Assembly (NCBI GenBank): GCA_028712795.1 | Contig: JAQTPT010000005.1 | Coordinates: 46,076-110,075, forward strand | From: Methylococcales bacterium | GTDB taxonomy: Bacteria; Pseudomonadota; Gammaproteobacteria; Methylococcales; Methylomonadaceae | Reading direction: 5' to 3' | Length of the DNA: 64,000 nt | In this document: piece by piece, positions 20,884 through 31,147 of the stretch | How positions within the stretch are numbered: the first letter of the stretch is position 1 | Layout: each line of letters begins with the position of its first letter | Made by a program: the position numbers and the translations under genes | Notes under the pieces: model-generated | What the model was told of the DNA's origin: nothing | The model's database searches: none | Seen by the model: the letters and a program-made list of their open reading frames with translations, nothing else

Positions 20884-21014
20884 TGTCAATGACCAGCAGA
20901 ATTGAGCTAATTATTGACCATTAACTTTCAGCCACTTTTCCAGAGAAAAATTACTTGTTCAGCTTTAATTTATGTCAACAGCATTCCATCTCCCGGCATG
21001 GAAATGGGCGTGTG
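20884..21014 (+). repeat. Dispersed repeat copy A (IS-end-like)
   Basis: This stretch is similar over about 125 bases to 63876-64000, in the same orientation. A 32-base block (20931-20962) is identical to 63922-63953. Both copies begin TGTCAAT and contain short internal near-repeats of TTGAGCCA or TCAGCCAC, which resembles the end of an IS21-type element. No transposase is present. The rest of 20850-21194 shows no gene. Confidence 0.75.
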
Positions 21015-21194
21015 GTGAAAATAAGTTCTTTATTAGCCGTCAAGATGAGTGACCAATAATTAATAAGGGGGCATGAATCAACTGGAGCGGATCCTGTATG
21101 CCCTGCTTGTTCATAGGCAAGTAGCCGGGTTCGTCGCATTATGAACTAACTGCATTTGGCAGGACTGGGAAGGCCTGCGCAACATAACCCAAGG

Positions 21195-23447
21195 CTAACG
21201 ACGCTTAAAAATCATAAGCGTAATGTCATCTTTAAAAGCTTCGCTTTGGCAAAAATGTTTTAGATGCATTATCAGCGCCTCAATGATTTTTTCTGGCGAT
21301 TGTTGAGCATAGTGAATGAGAAGCTCGCTGACCCGTTCCACGCCAAAAAAGTCACCGTCAGGATTTTCCGCTTCAGTTAGTCCGTCTGTATAAAGAAGGA
21401 CTAAGTCGCCCTTGGAAAGGATTGTGGTTTTCTCTTCAAAAATAATATTTTTCCGCACCCCCAATATCATGCCCTCGGCGTCCAACTGTCTGCATTCACT
21501 TTGAAAAGGGCTGAGTAAAAGTGGCGGCGGGTGTCCAGCATTGGCAAAGCTTAGTTGTTGGGTGGTAATGTCATATTGCAAATAAAATAGGGTAATAAAG
21601 TAGTCCGCTTTATCCAAATCCTCGAACAGAAAATTATTGAGCACGCCCACTGTTTCGGAGGGAGTTCCCAGATGACTTACTTGTGATCGAAGGGCGCTGC
21701 GGGTTTCAACCATAAACAGGGCCGGCCCGATTGAATGACCGGAAACATCGGCTATGATCATATCCAGACGATCAGCATCTCGAAAAAAATAATCAAAATA
21801 GTCACCACCCACCTGATCGGCAGGCAAACAATAGCCGATCACTTCAAGATGCGCTGTTTTAATCGGCGCTGACGGTGACAACGAGGCTTGAATCCGTTGG
21901 GCAATTTTTATTTCACTTTGGGCAATAGCCAAATTGATCTCAGACTGACGAATTTTTTGCTCAGCCGCTTTACGGGCAGTAATTTCGTGTATGAAACCAC
22001 TAAATATATAGGCGTTACCCAGTTTTAAAGGGGCAACACTGACTTCAACAGGAAATTCCGAGCTATCCTTGCGCATGGCGACATGCTCGACCAATTTATT
22101 TAACATGGGGCCATTCCCCGTATGCAGGAAGTGTTTTAATCCCTTACGGTGCGCGCTGCGAAACCGTAATGGGATAATTAAATCTTCAAGACGCTGGCCG
22201 ATAGCCTCATTACGTAACCAGCCGAACATTTTTTCAGCCTGATGATTCCAGTCAGTAATGAGTCCGTAGGAATCCATAATCACGATGGCGCTTAAGGAGC
22301 TTTCAATAATAAGCCGGGTGCGTTTTTCACTTTCAATAAGGGCGTCCTGAAAATGCTTTCTGGCGGTAATATCCCGATCAACACCGCGCCATTTTAGCAG
22401 CCTTCCTTCAGCATTGATGATGGGCAACCCGGTCGATTCAGTAAAAACGGGGTGTCCATCTTTATGCCGATAGTGATTAGTCAGCGCATAAAAAGGCTGG
22501 TGGCTAGCTGAATAAGATTGCTGCTCCACCTGATCCTGAGGCGTTAAAAAATCAGTATAATGTTTGCCAACGACTTCATCCAAGCTAAATCCGAGAATTT
22601 GTTTAACGGCGGCACTGCAATAGATATAAAAGCCAAGCGGGTCTTGCTCCCATAACCATTCACCGGTCATTTCCGCCATTTGCCTAAACCGTTCTTCGCT
22701 TTCTCTCAGCGCCGATTCAGTTTCTTTACGCTGGGTGATATCTTCTTCAATCGCCAAAATATGGGTCACTTCATCCCGATCGTTTTTTATGGTGCTAACA
22801 CACTCATACACCCAGTAGTCGTCGCCATTTTTCTTTTGATTCTTAATTTCACCACACCATTCTCCCGTGCTTAAAATGTTTTGCCACATGCTCTGATAGT
22901 GCTCTATCGGCGTGTTCCCGGATTGCATGATTTTGGGGTTTTGACCCAGCAGTTCTTCTGATGTATAGCCCGTAAGCTCAGTGAATTTAGGGTTGATATA
23001 TTCTATAAGCCCGTTTTTATCCGTAATCAGCACGGCACTGGCGCTCTGTTCAACGGCCCAGTGCATCAGAAGATGGGTTTTATCCAGCGCCTTCCTGTCA
23101 CTTATATCTTGAATGAGCAAAACCATGTGGGTTTTGTTCGGATTTTGTCCGGGTAAGACAGAAAGGGATATCTGTACGGGAATTGATTTTTCCGCTTGTG
23201 TGAGGAGTTCACTTTCGAAGCTTTTTCCAGGCATTTCATCGCTTAATCCAGCAAGCATGTTCTGCCATTTTTCAGGGGAAAAAAAAAGATTTAAGGGCTT
23301 ATCAATGAGTTCCTTTTCATCATGTCCTAAAAGAGCGGCTGCTGAATAATTGGCCTTTATAATGCGGGGAACGCTTTCTGCATCAATAGAACGATCTGAT
23401 TCAATGATAATAATATTGAACGTAAGGTCATCTATAAAACGATACAT
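21195..23447 (-). CDS. Multi-PAS sensor with PP2C-type (SpoIIE/RsbU) phosphatase
   Basis: This is a cytosolic signalling protein of 750 residues. Four PAS domains can be seen, beginning near residues 1, 125, 250 and 375, each with PAC-like ends such as DITQRKETE and DITARKHFQ. The C-terminal PPM phosphatase contains GGDYFDYF, IADVSGHSIGPALFM and LLYTDGLTEAEN, with the Asp residues that bind metal. Such proteins dephosphorylate anti-sigma-factor antagonists. No partner (STAS or HPK-like kinase) is adjacent, so the target is unknown. No membrane span is evident. Confidence 0.9.
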   Translation of the reverse strand: MYRFIDDLTFNIIIIESDRSIDAESVPRIIKANYSAAALLGHDEKELIDKPLNLFFSPEKWQNMLAGLSDEMPGKSFESELLTQAEKSIPVQISLSVLPGQNPNKTHMVLLIQDISDRKALDKTHLLMHWAVEQSASAVLITDKNGLIEYINPKFTELTGYTSEELLGQNPKIMQSGNTPIEHYQSMWQNILSTGEWCGEIKNQKKNGDDYWVYECVSTIKNDRDEVTHILAIEEDITQRKETESALRESEERFRQMAEMTGEWLWEQDPLGFYIYCSAAVKQILGFSLDEVVGKHYTDFLTPQDQVEQQSYSASHQPFYALTNHYRHKDGHPVFTESTGLPIINAEGRLLKWRGVDRDITARKHFQDALIESEKRTRLIIESSLSAIVIMDSYGLITDWNHQAEKMFGWLRNEAIGQRLEDLIIPLRFRSAHRKGLKHFLHTGNGPMLNKLVEHVAMRKDSSEFPVEVSVAPLKLGNAYIFSGFIHEITARKAAEQKIRQSEINLAIAQSEIKIAQRIQASLSPSAPIKTAHLEVIGYCLPADQVGGDYFDYFFRDADRLDMIIADVSGHSIGPALFMVETRSALRSQVSHLGTPSETVGVLNNFLFEDLDKADYFITLFYLQYDITTQQLSFANAGHPPPLLLSPFQSECRQLDAEGMILGVRKNIIFEEKTTILSKGDLVLLYTDGLTEAENPDGDFFGVERVSELLIHYAQQSPEKIIEALIMHLKHFCQSEAFKDDITLMIFKRR

Positions 23448-23640
23448 AACGATTTATTAAAGGGCAGTTATGGAAGTGAATAACTAGAGCAGCTAAATTA
23501 AGCCTAATTTTGATTTGAATTCTGTAAGGACTGTTTTATTTGCCGTGGGTGCCCCTCAAGAATAGGGTAACTAAAATATATCCCATCAACCGGCCTTAAA
23601 TATAATCCTTTACTATAAAGCTATCTTTAAGCGAATAATG

Positions 23641-24297
23641 TTATCGATTGTATAACGCCAATACCTGCCGGACATAATTTTGTGTTTCAGGATAAGGCGG
23701 AATGGAATTATTATTGCGTATTACCGCATTTTCACCGGCATTATAAGCAGCAACAGCAAGACCTAAATTTGGATTGAACAGGTTGATTAAATATTTCAAA
23801 TAACGTGTGCCACCGTCAACATTCTGATCAGGGTCATTGCGGTCGGTCACGCCAAATCGTCTCGCCGTATCGGGCATTAACTGCATTAAACCCACTGCTC
23901 CCTTTGAGGATTGTGCTGTTGAGTTGTAAGCGGACTCAGTTTGAATAACTGCATGCACCAATTTGGCATCAACCTGATGCCTATAAGCCGCCTGTTCGAT
24001 CAGATCAGCAAATTTTTTTTTGTTAGCGCCGGAAAAAGTATGTGGTTTTGTATGGTAATAGTCTGAATTTGGAAATCGAAATATTTTTGTGCTGACAATA
24101 GGTTTATACAAGCCATGTCGAGGCACATTAATTTCGGAGTAATATTTTGTCCTGATAATACGCTTATACAAGCCATGTCGAGGTACCTTGGTATTGGTGT
24201 AGTAGACACGACCATCAATATCAGTAAACTTGTAGATGTCTGCCCTCACCCCATTTGAGATGAAAAAGGCCAATATAATAACTGCCATTTTAATCAT
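23641..24297 (-). CDS. Lytic transglycosylase (DUF4124-SLT)
   Basis: This exported cell-wall enzyme has 218 residues. A signal peptide ends near residue 19 and a DUF4124-like segment follows (DIYKFTDIDGRVYYTNTK). The SLT domain has catalytic Glu121 in QTESAYNS, then GAVGLMQLMPDTA and AVAAYNAGE, the hallmarks of family 1 lytic transglycosylases. Between the two domains a 20-residue unit beginning VPRHGLYK occurs twice in tandem (residues 38-57 and 58-77), an exact 60-base period in the DNA. Confidence 0.92.
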   Translation of the reverse strand: MIKMAVIILAFFISNGVRADIYKFTDIDGRVYYTNTKVPRHGLYKRIIRTKYYSEINVPRHGLYKPIVSTKIFRFPNSDYYHTKPHTFSGANKKKFADLIEQAAYRHQVDAKLVHAVIQTESAYNSTAQSSKGAVGLMQLMPDTARRFGVTDRNDPDQNVDGGTRYLKYLINLFNPNLGLAVAAYNAGENAVIRNNNSIPPYPETQNYVRQVLALYNR

Positions 24298-24315
24298 TTT
24301 GCCACCTGTTTTTAA

Positions 24316-25518
24316 CTAAAGCGCTGCTTTGACCATCACTAAACTTGCGGCTTTAACCGCTTTATGCCTAGCCTCATCGACGCTTTCAGCGTTTGCCAAA
24401 GCAACGCCCATACGCCTTTTAACAAATGCTTCAGGTTTGCCAAACAATCTCACTTCGCTGTCTGGTACGGCAAGCGCTTGAGCTAGCCCTTCATAAACAA
24501 CGCCTTTAGCATTAATACCGCCTAAAATAACCGCACTGGCCCCGGCTTTTTGCAAACCAGTGTTCACAGGCAATCCTAAAATAGCTCTTGCGTGTAATTC
24601 AAATTCATTTTGATTTTGTGTGGTCATGGTCACCATGCCGGTATCGTGAGGTCTGGGGCTCACTTCGCTAAACCACACATTATCGCCTTTAATAAACAGC
24701 TCAACGCCAAACAAACCGAGCCCGCCAATTTCATTGGTGACTTTAAAAGCGATGTCCTGGGATAATTTCAAAGAGGCTACGCTCATCGCCTGCGGTTGCC
24801 AGCTTTCCCGATAATCGCCATCTTCCTGTACATGCCCTATGGGGGCGCAAAAATACGTCTGTACGGCACCGCTTTCATTCAAGGCGCGGACAGTCAGCAG
24901 CGTAATTTCAAAGTCAAAATCAATCCTGGCTTCAACAATAACTTTGCCCGTATCAACCCGACCGCTGGTTTTGGCGTATTCCCATGCCTGCTGAAGCTGG
25001 CCTGCGCTTTTAACCATCGACTGACCTTTGCCTGACGATGACATAGTTGGCTTAATAAAGCAAGGATAACCGATTCCATTTTCCACAGCAGCTTGCAATT
25101 CCTCAAAACTTTGTGCGAAAGCATACGTTGATGTCGGTATTTTCAACTGCTGCGCGGCCAGAGTTCTAATCCCTTCCCTATTCATGGTTAATTGAATAGC
25201 TCTGGCATTTGGCACGACTGTGCAATGACCCTCTGCCTCAATTTCAGCGAGCGCCTGGGTCGCAATCGCTTCAATTTCAGGAATGATAAAATTGGGCTTT
25301 TCCAGGGCAATCAGCTTTTTCACTGCCTCGGTATCGGTCATATCAATAACATAACTGCGGTGGGCGACATGGTGCGCAGGAGCGTTCTGATAGCGATCCA
25401 CAGCAATCACTTCCACGCCGTAGCGTTGCAGCGAAATTGTCAATTCCTTGCCTAATTCACCACTGCCCAGCAATAAAGCACGCGTTGCCTTGCCCGTTAA
25501 TGCTGTGCCTATTTTCAT
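24316..25518 (-). CDS. purT: Formate-dependent GAR transformylase (PurT)
   Basis: This ATP-grasp enzyme makes formyl-GAR from formate, ATP and GAR in purine synthesis. At 400 residues it is full length. [10 protein letters not shown] at the start, [14 protein letters not shown] in the ATP-grasp and [14 protein letters not shown] near 280 are typical. Its start overlaps the stop of the upstream MutS-like gene by 4 bases, so they are co-translated. Using formate suits a C1-metabolising cell, though PurT is widespread. Confidence 0.96.
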   Translation of the reverse strand: MKIGTALTGKATRALLLGSGELGKELTISLQRYGVEVIAVDRYQNAPAHHVAHRSYVIDMTDTEAVKKLIALEKPNFIIPEIEAIATQALAEIEAEGHCTVVPNARAIQLTMNREGIRTLAAQQLKIPTSTYAFAQSFEELQAAVENGIGYPCFIKPTMSSSGKGQSMVKSAGQLQQAWEYAKTSGRVDTGKVIVEARIDFDFEITLLTVRALNESGAVQTYFCAPIGHVQEDGDYRESWQPQAMSVASLKLSQDIAFKVTNEIGGLGLFGVELFIKGDNVWFSEVSPRPHDTGMVTMTTQNQNEFELHARAILGLPVNTGLQKAGASAVILGGINAKGVVYEGLAQALAVPDSEVRLFGKPEAFVKRRMGVALANAESVDEARHKAVKAASLVMVKAAL

Positions 25519-27116
25519 TTTGAACCCGCCAGATAGTTGTCTATGTCTTCTTTTGAAAATCCGATTTTTTTAGCCACGCGATCAGCATGACTCACGCGAG
25601 AAATACCCTCAATCAGTTTATAGGTAGGCGCATCATTGGCAAATTCAACTTGTCTTGGCAAACCTGTTCCCTGACGCACAAAATTATCGACCAATTGATG
25701 GTTGTGAGTAATTAAAATGGTACTGTTGCCTTTGCGATAAAAGCCATTCAGGACGTTGGCTGATGACTCCATTTTTTCTTCAAAGGTCGTGCCTTCGGAT
25801 AATTCATCCAACACCACCAAGCTTTTAGGGGTTGTTGCCCAAAAGATATCCTTGGTTCTTTTTAATTCCGTGCCAAACCGGCCTTCACCATCATCGAGGT
25901 GACTAATTTCAGGCGCTTGATAAAAAATCCTGTCGGCTACAGTGAGCGTTGCGGCTTGTGCAGGCACATAACAGCCGATTTGAGCCAGCAGTTGAATCTG
26001 GGTGATGGTTTTACAAAAAGCCGTTTTACCGCCGCTATTAGGCCCCGTTACCAGCACCAGCTTGTCATCCTCTAATACAAAATCATTGCCGATGTAGGCG
26101 GGATTTTGTTTGCCTAAAACGGGATTTTTGGCATCGGTCAGATTAATTCGATGATGCTCGCCTTCAATCAGCGTGGGTAACACGACATTGCTGCCAAACG
26201 CGTCAGCGAATTTAATAAATGACAGCAATTCGTCCAACTGGCCTAACGCATCCAATGTTTCGGCAACTTCTGGTGAATTTTTAAATTCATTTCTTAACGG
26301 GATGATACAGCTGTCACGGTCAAAGCTCCCAACCACAGGATAATAGACCAGTAACAAGGGCACAAAGAAAATGGTCGCAGTGGGGATTGCTTCAACGGAA
26401 ACGTTAAACATATCCGTTGGAAAAAAGTGCGCCAATGCCCAGATAACCCCGAAACACAGAGCAATCAGCAACGGCTTGAACAGGCGTGGCCTGAAAATGA
26501 TGGCGGGTGAAAATGAGCCCTTTCTTTCCTGCCTGGATTGAATGCCGCTTTCAGCGATATATGCTGGGCCTTCCATTAAAGAATAAGCCCGCGAATCTGC
26601 AAAAGCTTTTATTTTGTTGAACAGGGTTTTTAAATAAGCGCTTTGCGGAGCTTCAGCCACTTGAATCCGGTCTACCAATTCAAGCATAAAACGAATGCCT
26701 CGTTTATATTGCAGATAACCGTAACCTTCGATTTCATGCTCTTCACGGGCAGTGCCAAACGTACCCAAAAACTCCCCAAACAAAAGCAAATAAAAGTTTT
26801 TTTCATCAGCCGCTGCGGTTTCCAGAATGCCTTCAAGCGCATCTTTTAAGGCCGGATGAGTGCGTAATTCCTCAACAGCGTCCTGTTTTGCCTTAATTTC
26901 ATCAAGCGCATCCAGCGGTTGCGTTAATGACCGGAACAACACGGACTGCCCAACTGTTGTCGAGGCATGATTGATTGCATCAAACAATTGACCGGCTTCA
27001 ATGGTATTAAAGGCGCTTTCATCTATAACCCCGACACCTGTGGCCAAGGGCTTGCTTGATTTAACCGTAGGCCAGGCATTTTGCCAACCTTGCAAAACAG
27101 TTTGTTTCATTGTCAC
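25515..27116 (-). CDS. Membrane-anchored MutS-like ATPase
   Basis: This 533-residue protein has the MutS core (domain III-like helices) and domain V ATPase. Walker A is GPNSGGKT and Walker B is [12 protein letters not shown], followed by the ITHNHQL switch. The mismatch-recognition domain I is absent. Two hydrophobic segments in the middle (around [18 protein letters not shown] and [14 protein letters not shown]) suggest it is anchored in the membrane, unlike MutS or MutS2. Its role is not established. It is coupled to purT. Confidence 0.85.
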   Translation of the reverse strand: MTMKQTVLQGWQNAWPTVKSSKPLATGVGVIDESAFNTIEAGQLFDAINHASTTVGQSVLFRSLTQPLDALDEIKAKQDAVEELRTHPALKDALEGILETAAADEKNFYLLLFGEFLGTFGTAREEHEIEGYGYLQYKRGIRFMLELVDRIQVAEAPQSAYLKTLFNKIKAFADSRAYSLMEGPAYIAESGIQSRQERKGSFSPAIIFRPRLFKPLLIALCFGVIWALAHFFPTDMFNVSVEAIPTATIFFVPLLLVYYPVVGSFDRDSCIIPLRNEFKNSPEVAETLDALGQLDELLSFIKFADAFGSNVVLPTLIEGEHHRINLTDAKNPVLGKQNPAYIGNDFVLEDDKLVLVTGPNSGGKTAFCKTITQIQLLAQIGCYVPAQAATLTVADRIFYQAPEISHLDDGEGRFGTELKRTKDIFWATTPKSLVVLDELSEGTTFEEKMESSANVLNGFYRKGNSTILITHNHQLVDNFVRQGTGLPRQVEFANDAPTYKLIEGISRVSHADRVAKKIGFSKEDIDNYLAGSK

Positions 27117-27173
27117 TTTAACTCTTCATTTCTCAAGGATGCCGAAAACCGCACATTCAATAACTATAGCCTC

Positions 27174-28145
27174 TTAAATTTTTTGTTCAAGTAAATTAAC
27201 GATAGCGTTAACGTGAGCGGCTGAATCGTTAAGCGCTGGAATATACCGATAGCCTGTTCCGCCGGCTTCCATAAAAATGGACTTATTCTCCATGGCAATT
27301 TCTTCCAGGGTTTCCAAACAGTCAACCGCAAAACCCGGGCACACGACATCAACCGTTTTAACACCTTGGACGGGGAGATTTCTCAAGGTATCGACGCAAT
27401 AAGGCTTAAGCCACTCAGCTTTGCCAAAACGGGACTGAAATACAATCATCCATTGCTTTTCATCAAGCCCCAGCTTTTCAGCAATCAACACCGCTGTTTT
27501 ATGACACTGATGAAAATATGGGTCGCCCCACTTGGTTAAAACCTCGGGCAAACCATGAAAGGACATGATTAACAGCTCATTTCTGCTTTGCTCACGCCAT
27601 GCTTGCTCAATGGATTCGGTCACCGCAGCAATATAAGGCGCATCCTGATGATAGTCACTGATAAATTGCAAACTCGGCAGATGCCGCCATTGATTAAGTT
27701 CTTTTACCAGATCATCGTAAATAGAGGCGGTGGTGGTCGACGAATATTGAGGATACAGGGGCAAAACAATTAAATCAGTAATCCCTTCTTTTTTAAACAC
27801 CCTCAATTGAGTCGCTATGGAAGGCTCTCCGTAGCGCATCGCATAATGTGTGATAATGCCTTTAACCTTAAGCTTTTCAGTAACTTTTTCGGTCAATTGC
27901 CGGGTCAGGTATGTTAAAGGGGAGCCTTTTTCATGCCATATTTTTTGATAAGACTTTGCAGATCGACTGGGCCGGAACGGCAACACAAAAAAATTCAGTA
28001 TCAGCCACCACAAAGGGCGCGGCAGATTAACGACGCGCGGATCCCATAAAAAATCCTTAAGAAATCGCCGGACAGCCCGTGTTGTCGGTGCAGCCGGCGA
28101 ACCCAGATTGGCTAGTAATACTCCCTTTTTTTTTGTCGGCATCAA
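27174..28145 (-). CDS. hemH: Ferrochelatase
   Basis: This enzyme inserts ferrous iron into protoporphyrin IX, the last step of haem synthesis, at the inner membrane. It has 323 residues. GVLLANLGSPAAP at the start, the IMSFHGLPE active-site stretch with its His, and CPGFAVDCLETLEEI near the end are characteristic. It follows folE by 4 bases on the same strand, so the two are probably one transcript. Confidence 0.95.
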   Translation of the reverse strand: MMPTKKKGVLLANLGSPAAPTTRAVRRFLKDFLWDPRVVNLPRPLWWLILNFFVLPFRPSRSAKSYQKIWHEKGSPLTYLTRQLTEKVTEKLKVKGIITHYAMRYGEPSIATQLRVFKKEGITDLIVLPLYPQYSSTTTASIYDDLVKELNQWRHLPSLQFISDYHQDAPYIAAVTESIEQAWREQSRNELLIMSFHGLPEVLTKWGDPYFHQCHKTAVLIAEKLGLDEKQWMIVFQSRFGKAEWLKPYCVDTLRNLPVQGVKTVDVVCPGFAVDCLETLEEIAMENKSIFMEAGGTGYRYIPALNDSAAHVNAIVNLLEQKI

Positions 28146-28149
28146 CAGC

Positions 28150-28707
28150 TTATCTGTTAATCAGATTTAAAAATTCCGAGCGCGTGCTGATTTCTTTACG
28201 GAAAATGCCCGTCATCACTGAAGTCGTCATCACTGAGTTTTGTTTTTCAACACCCCGCATCATCATGCACAAATGCTTGGCTTCGATAACCACCGCCACG
28301 CCTCTAGCGCCGATTGAAAGCTCAATCGCATCCGCAATCTGTTTGGTTAGTTTTTCCTGAATCTGTAAGCGCCTGGCATACATATCAATGATACGGGCGA
28401 CTTTCGACAAGCCCAATACCTTCCCTTGCGGCAAATATCCGACATGGCATTTGCCAATAAACGGCAGTAAATGATGTTCGCACAATGAATATAATTCGAT
28501 ATCCTTAACGATAACCATGTCTTCCGTATCGGCCGTAAAAATAGCGCCATTCAACACGTCTTCCAGCGTTTTATCGTAACCGTTATTAAGAAATTTGAAT
28601 GCCTTGGCCGCGCGTTTTGGCGTATCAATCAGACCCTCGCGATCCAAATTCTCACCAACCCCTTCAATGATTCCGGCAAAATGTTCTTCCATGGATTTCA
28701 GTTTCAC
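28150..28707 (-). CDS. folE: GTP cyclohydrolase I
   Basis: This cytosolic enzyme converts GTP to dihydroneopterin triphosphate, the first step of folate (and in C1-users tetrahydromethanopterin-type) pterin synthesis. Length is 185 residues. The zinc ligands are visible in [10 protein letters not shown] and in [18 protein letters not shown] and GLSKVARI complete the active site. It sits just upstream of hemH. Confidence 0.96.
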   Translation of the reverse strand: MKLKSMEEHFAGIIEGVGENLDREGLIDTPKRAAKAFKFLNNGYDKTLEDVLNGAIFTADTEDMVIVKDIELYSLCEHHLLPFIGKCHVGYLPQGKVLGLSKVARIIDMYARRLQIQEKLTKQIADAIELSIGARGVAVVIEAKHLCMMMRGVEKQNSVMTTSVMTGIFRKEISTRSEFLNLINR

Positions 28708-28830
28708 TAATCTGTCTCACTTAATAAAAATAGTCGAAAGTATAGCACTACCCTTTGTGTTGCTGCTACATTTAGAACGCATCCCAAACCCCAACAAAAT
28801 GACATCATATTTTAGCCTTTCGCTTTAAAG

Positions 28831-30336
28831 TCATTTACGGGTGTAGCGATGTTTCACCCCAACAGGGAAATACTCAGCATCTGCGAACGAATGCAGGGTA
28901 ATCCGGGGCAGTTGCCGTTCCGCTGGCGTATAGTTAGCAAATTCGCTGTTCAAACGTAACAACTGCGCTTGAATCGACGCGCTTATCACGGGAACCATCG
29001 ACACATCAGGCGCAATATCCGGCAATAGTTCTACGGCAATGTGCAGAGTCGTGTCGCCGTCTTCGTTTTTTTGTGTTTCCAACACGAATTTTCCGGTCAC
29101 CCAAGCCATGATTTCCGGCTGCTCCAAACCGACTGTGACGTTCTCTGGATAAATATTGGCGCCGTAATAGGATACGGTAAAATCCGCCCGTCCAAATACA
29201 AACACAAAGGGCAGGTTGCGCGGCTCAAAATCCTTGTTCAGACCCAATTGGCTGACAGAATGAATACCCTGCCCGTTCAGGAAAGTCCACATTTCATCGT
29301 AGCTTAATACTCCGCCCTTGTCGGCAATGTGATAGCGCACCAGGGGCACGCTATTCTCGCCGGAAACCACCAATGTGCCTTCGTGCATTTCGAAGAAACG
29401 GCTGGTTGGATCGTATTGCACCAGCGTCGGCAACCGGGATTCGCCAAATAAAGTCCGGGCCGCTTCTGGGTGTTCCGCCAGCCAGCGGCGAATGGCAATG
29501 CTGAAAGGGGTTTCGTTACCGAGCACACCGCCGTCAGCCGTGCCGTAAAGTGAAGCGGAGTCGAAGCAGGGCGACGCCGAACCGATGCGCTGCCCCATCA
29601 GGCTGCGCCATTCCTCGCTAAACACTTCGCCGGCAAAAACCAACTTGGGTTTATAGATGGGCCAATCAATTCCTTCTGCAGCACCTGCGTCGATCACGTC
29701 TTTAATGAAAGGCGGATAACCCAGCAACACCGTTTGCTCGAAATGGGGTGCCAGCTCGCGCACCACGCGGAAGATTTCCGCTTTGTTGTTGCCCGGCGTC
29801 GCCACCATCAGCGGATAACCCTTGCGTGCCAGATGCCAACAGCAGGACGTCGTATACAAACCGCCCACCCAGTTGCCCAAAGCGAAGCAAACCACCGCCA
29901 GCGTGCTTCGCTCATGAGCAAGGAAACTGTCGTAAAAAACCTGCTCGAAACGCACAGCCACATCCAGCTCATGCGAGACAGAGCGTGGCCAGAAAGCCGG
30001 CTGACCCGTGGAACCGGAAGACACCGCCACCCGGTCAGAACCTTTGAGACTGCCGCCCAGGCAACGCTCCGGCAGCGGATAAGCCTGCATGTAATCGGCC
30101 TTGCCCATCAGCGGCAACTCCCGGAATGCCGGGAAAGAACCAATCTCCGCAGGTTTCACGCCCCATGCTTCCAGAAACTGGCGGTAGGCGGGAACTTCTG
30201 CGACGCAAAGGTGAAACAGAGCAAGAACCTTGTCTTCGGGATTGATGGACTGGTGTTCCGTCAGAATCGTGTCCAGCGGCGTGGAGATAAAGTGCTGAAA
30301 AACGCCGCCGGAAGGGGAAGTAAGCGAGTTGGACAT
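28831..30336 (-). CDS. Adenylate-forming ligase, phenylacetate-CoA ligase-like
   Basis: This protein belongs to the acyl-adenylate superfamily in the PaaK-like branch. SSGSTGQPAF near residue 108 is the phosphate-binding loop, and VRYHIADKGG together with VFGRADFTVSYYGANIYPENV are the A8-type and hinge regions. I start it at the ATG 30336; a TTG three codons earlier is possible. Substrate is unknown. The gene is richer in GC than its neighbours, stands alone, and has a Pro/acid-rich C-terminal domain. Members of this branch sometimes load acyl groups for natural-product or exopolysaccharide decoration. Confidence 0.75.
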   Translation of the reverse strand: MSNSLTSPSGGVFQHFISTPLDTILTEHQSINPEDKVLALFHLCVAEVPAYRQFLEAWGVKPAEIGSFPAFRELPLMGKADYMQAYPLPERCLGGSLKGSDRVAVSSGSTGQPAFWPRSVSHELDVAVRFEQVFYDSFLAHERSTLAVVCFALGNWVGGLYTTSCCWHLARKGYPLMVATPGNNKAEIFRVVRELAPHFEQTVLLGYPPFIKDVIDAGAAEGIDWPIYKPKLVFAGEVFSEEWRSLMGQRIGSASPCFDSASLYGTADGGVLGNETPFSIAIRRWLAEHPEAARTLFGESRLPTLVQYDPTSRFFEMHEGTLVVSGENSVPLVRYHIADKGGVLSYDEMWTFLNGQGIHSVSQLGLNKDFEPRNLPFVFVFGRADFTVSYYGANIYPENVTVGLEQPEIMAWVTGKFVLETQKNEDGDTTLHIAVELLPDIAPDVSMVPVISASIQAQLLRLNSEFANYTPAERQLPRITLHSFADAEYFPVGVKHRYTRK

Positions 30337-30495
30337 GGAAAGCAACCTGACGAAAAATACTCAAAGTAAAGGAACGGTAAACGGTATGGCGGGAAGAGTC
30401 AATCAGGCAGTTACTTTTGTTTGCTTTTTCGACGAACGCCTTCTTCGAAAACAAATTTATCCCGCGTAGGGCGGATGCCGTCAGGCGATCCGCCA

Positions 30496-30538
30496 TTATT
30501 CGGCGGAACCGCTGCTGCGTTCCGCCTTACGCAGGTTT
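30496..30538. repeat. REP-like palindrome, copy 1
   Basis: GGCGGAAC at 30502-30509 pairs with GTTCCGCC at 30519-30526. The surrounding ~40 bases recur at 31000-31042. A related half-element with GGCGGAT lies just left (30468-30494). Copies 1 and 2 lie either side of the vapB/vapC remnant. Confidence 0.75.
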
Positions 30539-30638
30539 CTCAAGACAAAGAAGATTATTCCTTATCAGGCATATATCTTGATATAGACTATTGCAAGGTA
30601 TATATTTAAGATTTGTATCAGTTCAGGAGGGTTTAAAT

Positions 30639-30899
30639 ATGAGCCAAGTAGCCAAACTTTTCACTAATGGCCGTAGTCAAGCGGTACGGCTGCCCGCCGC
30701 CTTCCGGTTCGATGCCCGGGAAGTTTTCATCCGCAAGGATCCGGAAACCGGGGATATTATCTTGTCGCGTAAACCGGGGGACTGGAATGATTTTTTTTCT
30801 GCTCTCAAGAGCGCCGATGTGCCTGTTGATTTTTTAAACGAGAAAGAGCGTAATCAGGGATTACTGGATCGCGACCCCTTTGAGGGGTGGTGTGAATGA
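30639..30899 (+). CDS. vapB: VapB-type antitoxin
   Basis: This is an 86-residue AbrB-fold antitoxin. The N-terminal DNA-binding part reads AKLFTNGRSQAVRLPAAFRF, and the C-terminal part that would neutralise VapC ends in DRDPFEGW. CAGGAGGG stands before the ATG at 30639, which decides the start; the frame is open back to 30591. The toxin start overlaps the antitoxin stop (ATGA), as in working vapBC pairs, but only a fragment of vapC remains. The antitoxin itself shows no damage. Confidence 0.9.
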   Translation: MSQVAKLFTNGRSQAVRLPAAFRFDAREVFIRKDPETGDIILSRKPGDWNDFFSALKSADVPVDFLNEKERNQGLLDRDPFEGWCE

Positions 30900-30988
30900 A
30901 ACGTTATTTGCTCGATACCAACACCGTAAGCCAGTTGATTTTCATACCCATACGTAAGGGAGTCGTGATAGCTCGTGGATGTCCTTAG
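30896..30988 (+). pseudogene. vapC: vapC toxin remnant (first ~15 codons)
   Basis: The reading frame opens with MKRYLLDTNTVSQLI, the PIN-domain N-terminus including the first catalytic Asp (LDTN). It then leaves the family pattern and stops after 30 codons at 30988. The rest of the ~130-codon toxin is absent. A REP-like palindrome begins about 12 bases later, so the loss probably happened at or by this repeat. The start overlaps vapB by 4 bases. Confidence 0.8.
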
Positions 30989-30999
30989 TTGATTCGTCA

Positions 31000-31042
31000 T
31001 CATTCGGCGGAACCGCTTTCGCGTTCCGCCTTACGCGGGTTA
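31000..31042. repeat. REP-like palindrome, copy 2
   Basis: GGCGGAAC at 31006-31013 pairs with GTTCCGCC at 31023-31030. It is nearly identical to copy 1 and in the same orientation. A degenerate third relative lies near 32432-32455. Confidence 0.75.
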
Positions 31043-31147
31043 CTGTCGTATACTCGGCTCAATAAAAATAATCACATGATGAATTTATGAAGAATATACA
31101 GCAAATTAGGTTTTTTATAAGACAACCGATGTCATACATATCACATC

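Noticed and set aside
29734..30369. Plus-strand open frame of 211 codons
   Set aside because: It is antisense to the adenylate-forming ligase, has no family resemblance and arises from the GC-rich third positions of that gene.
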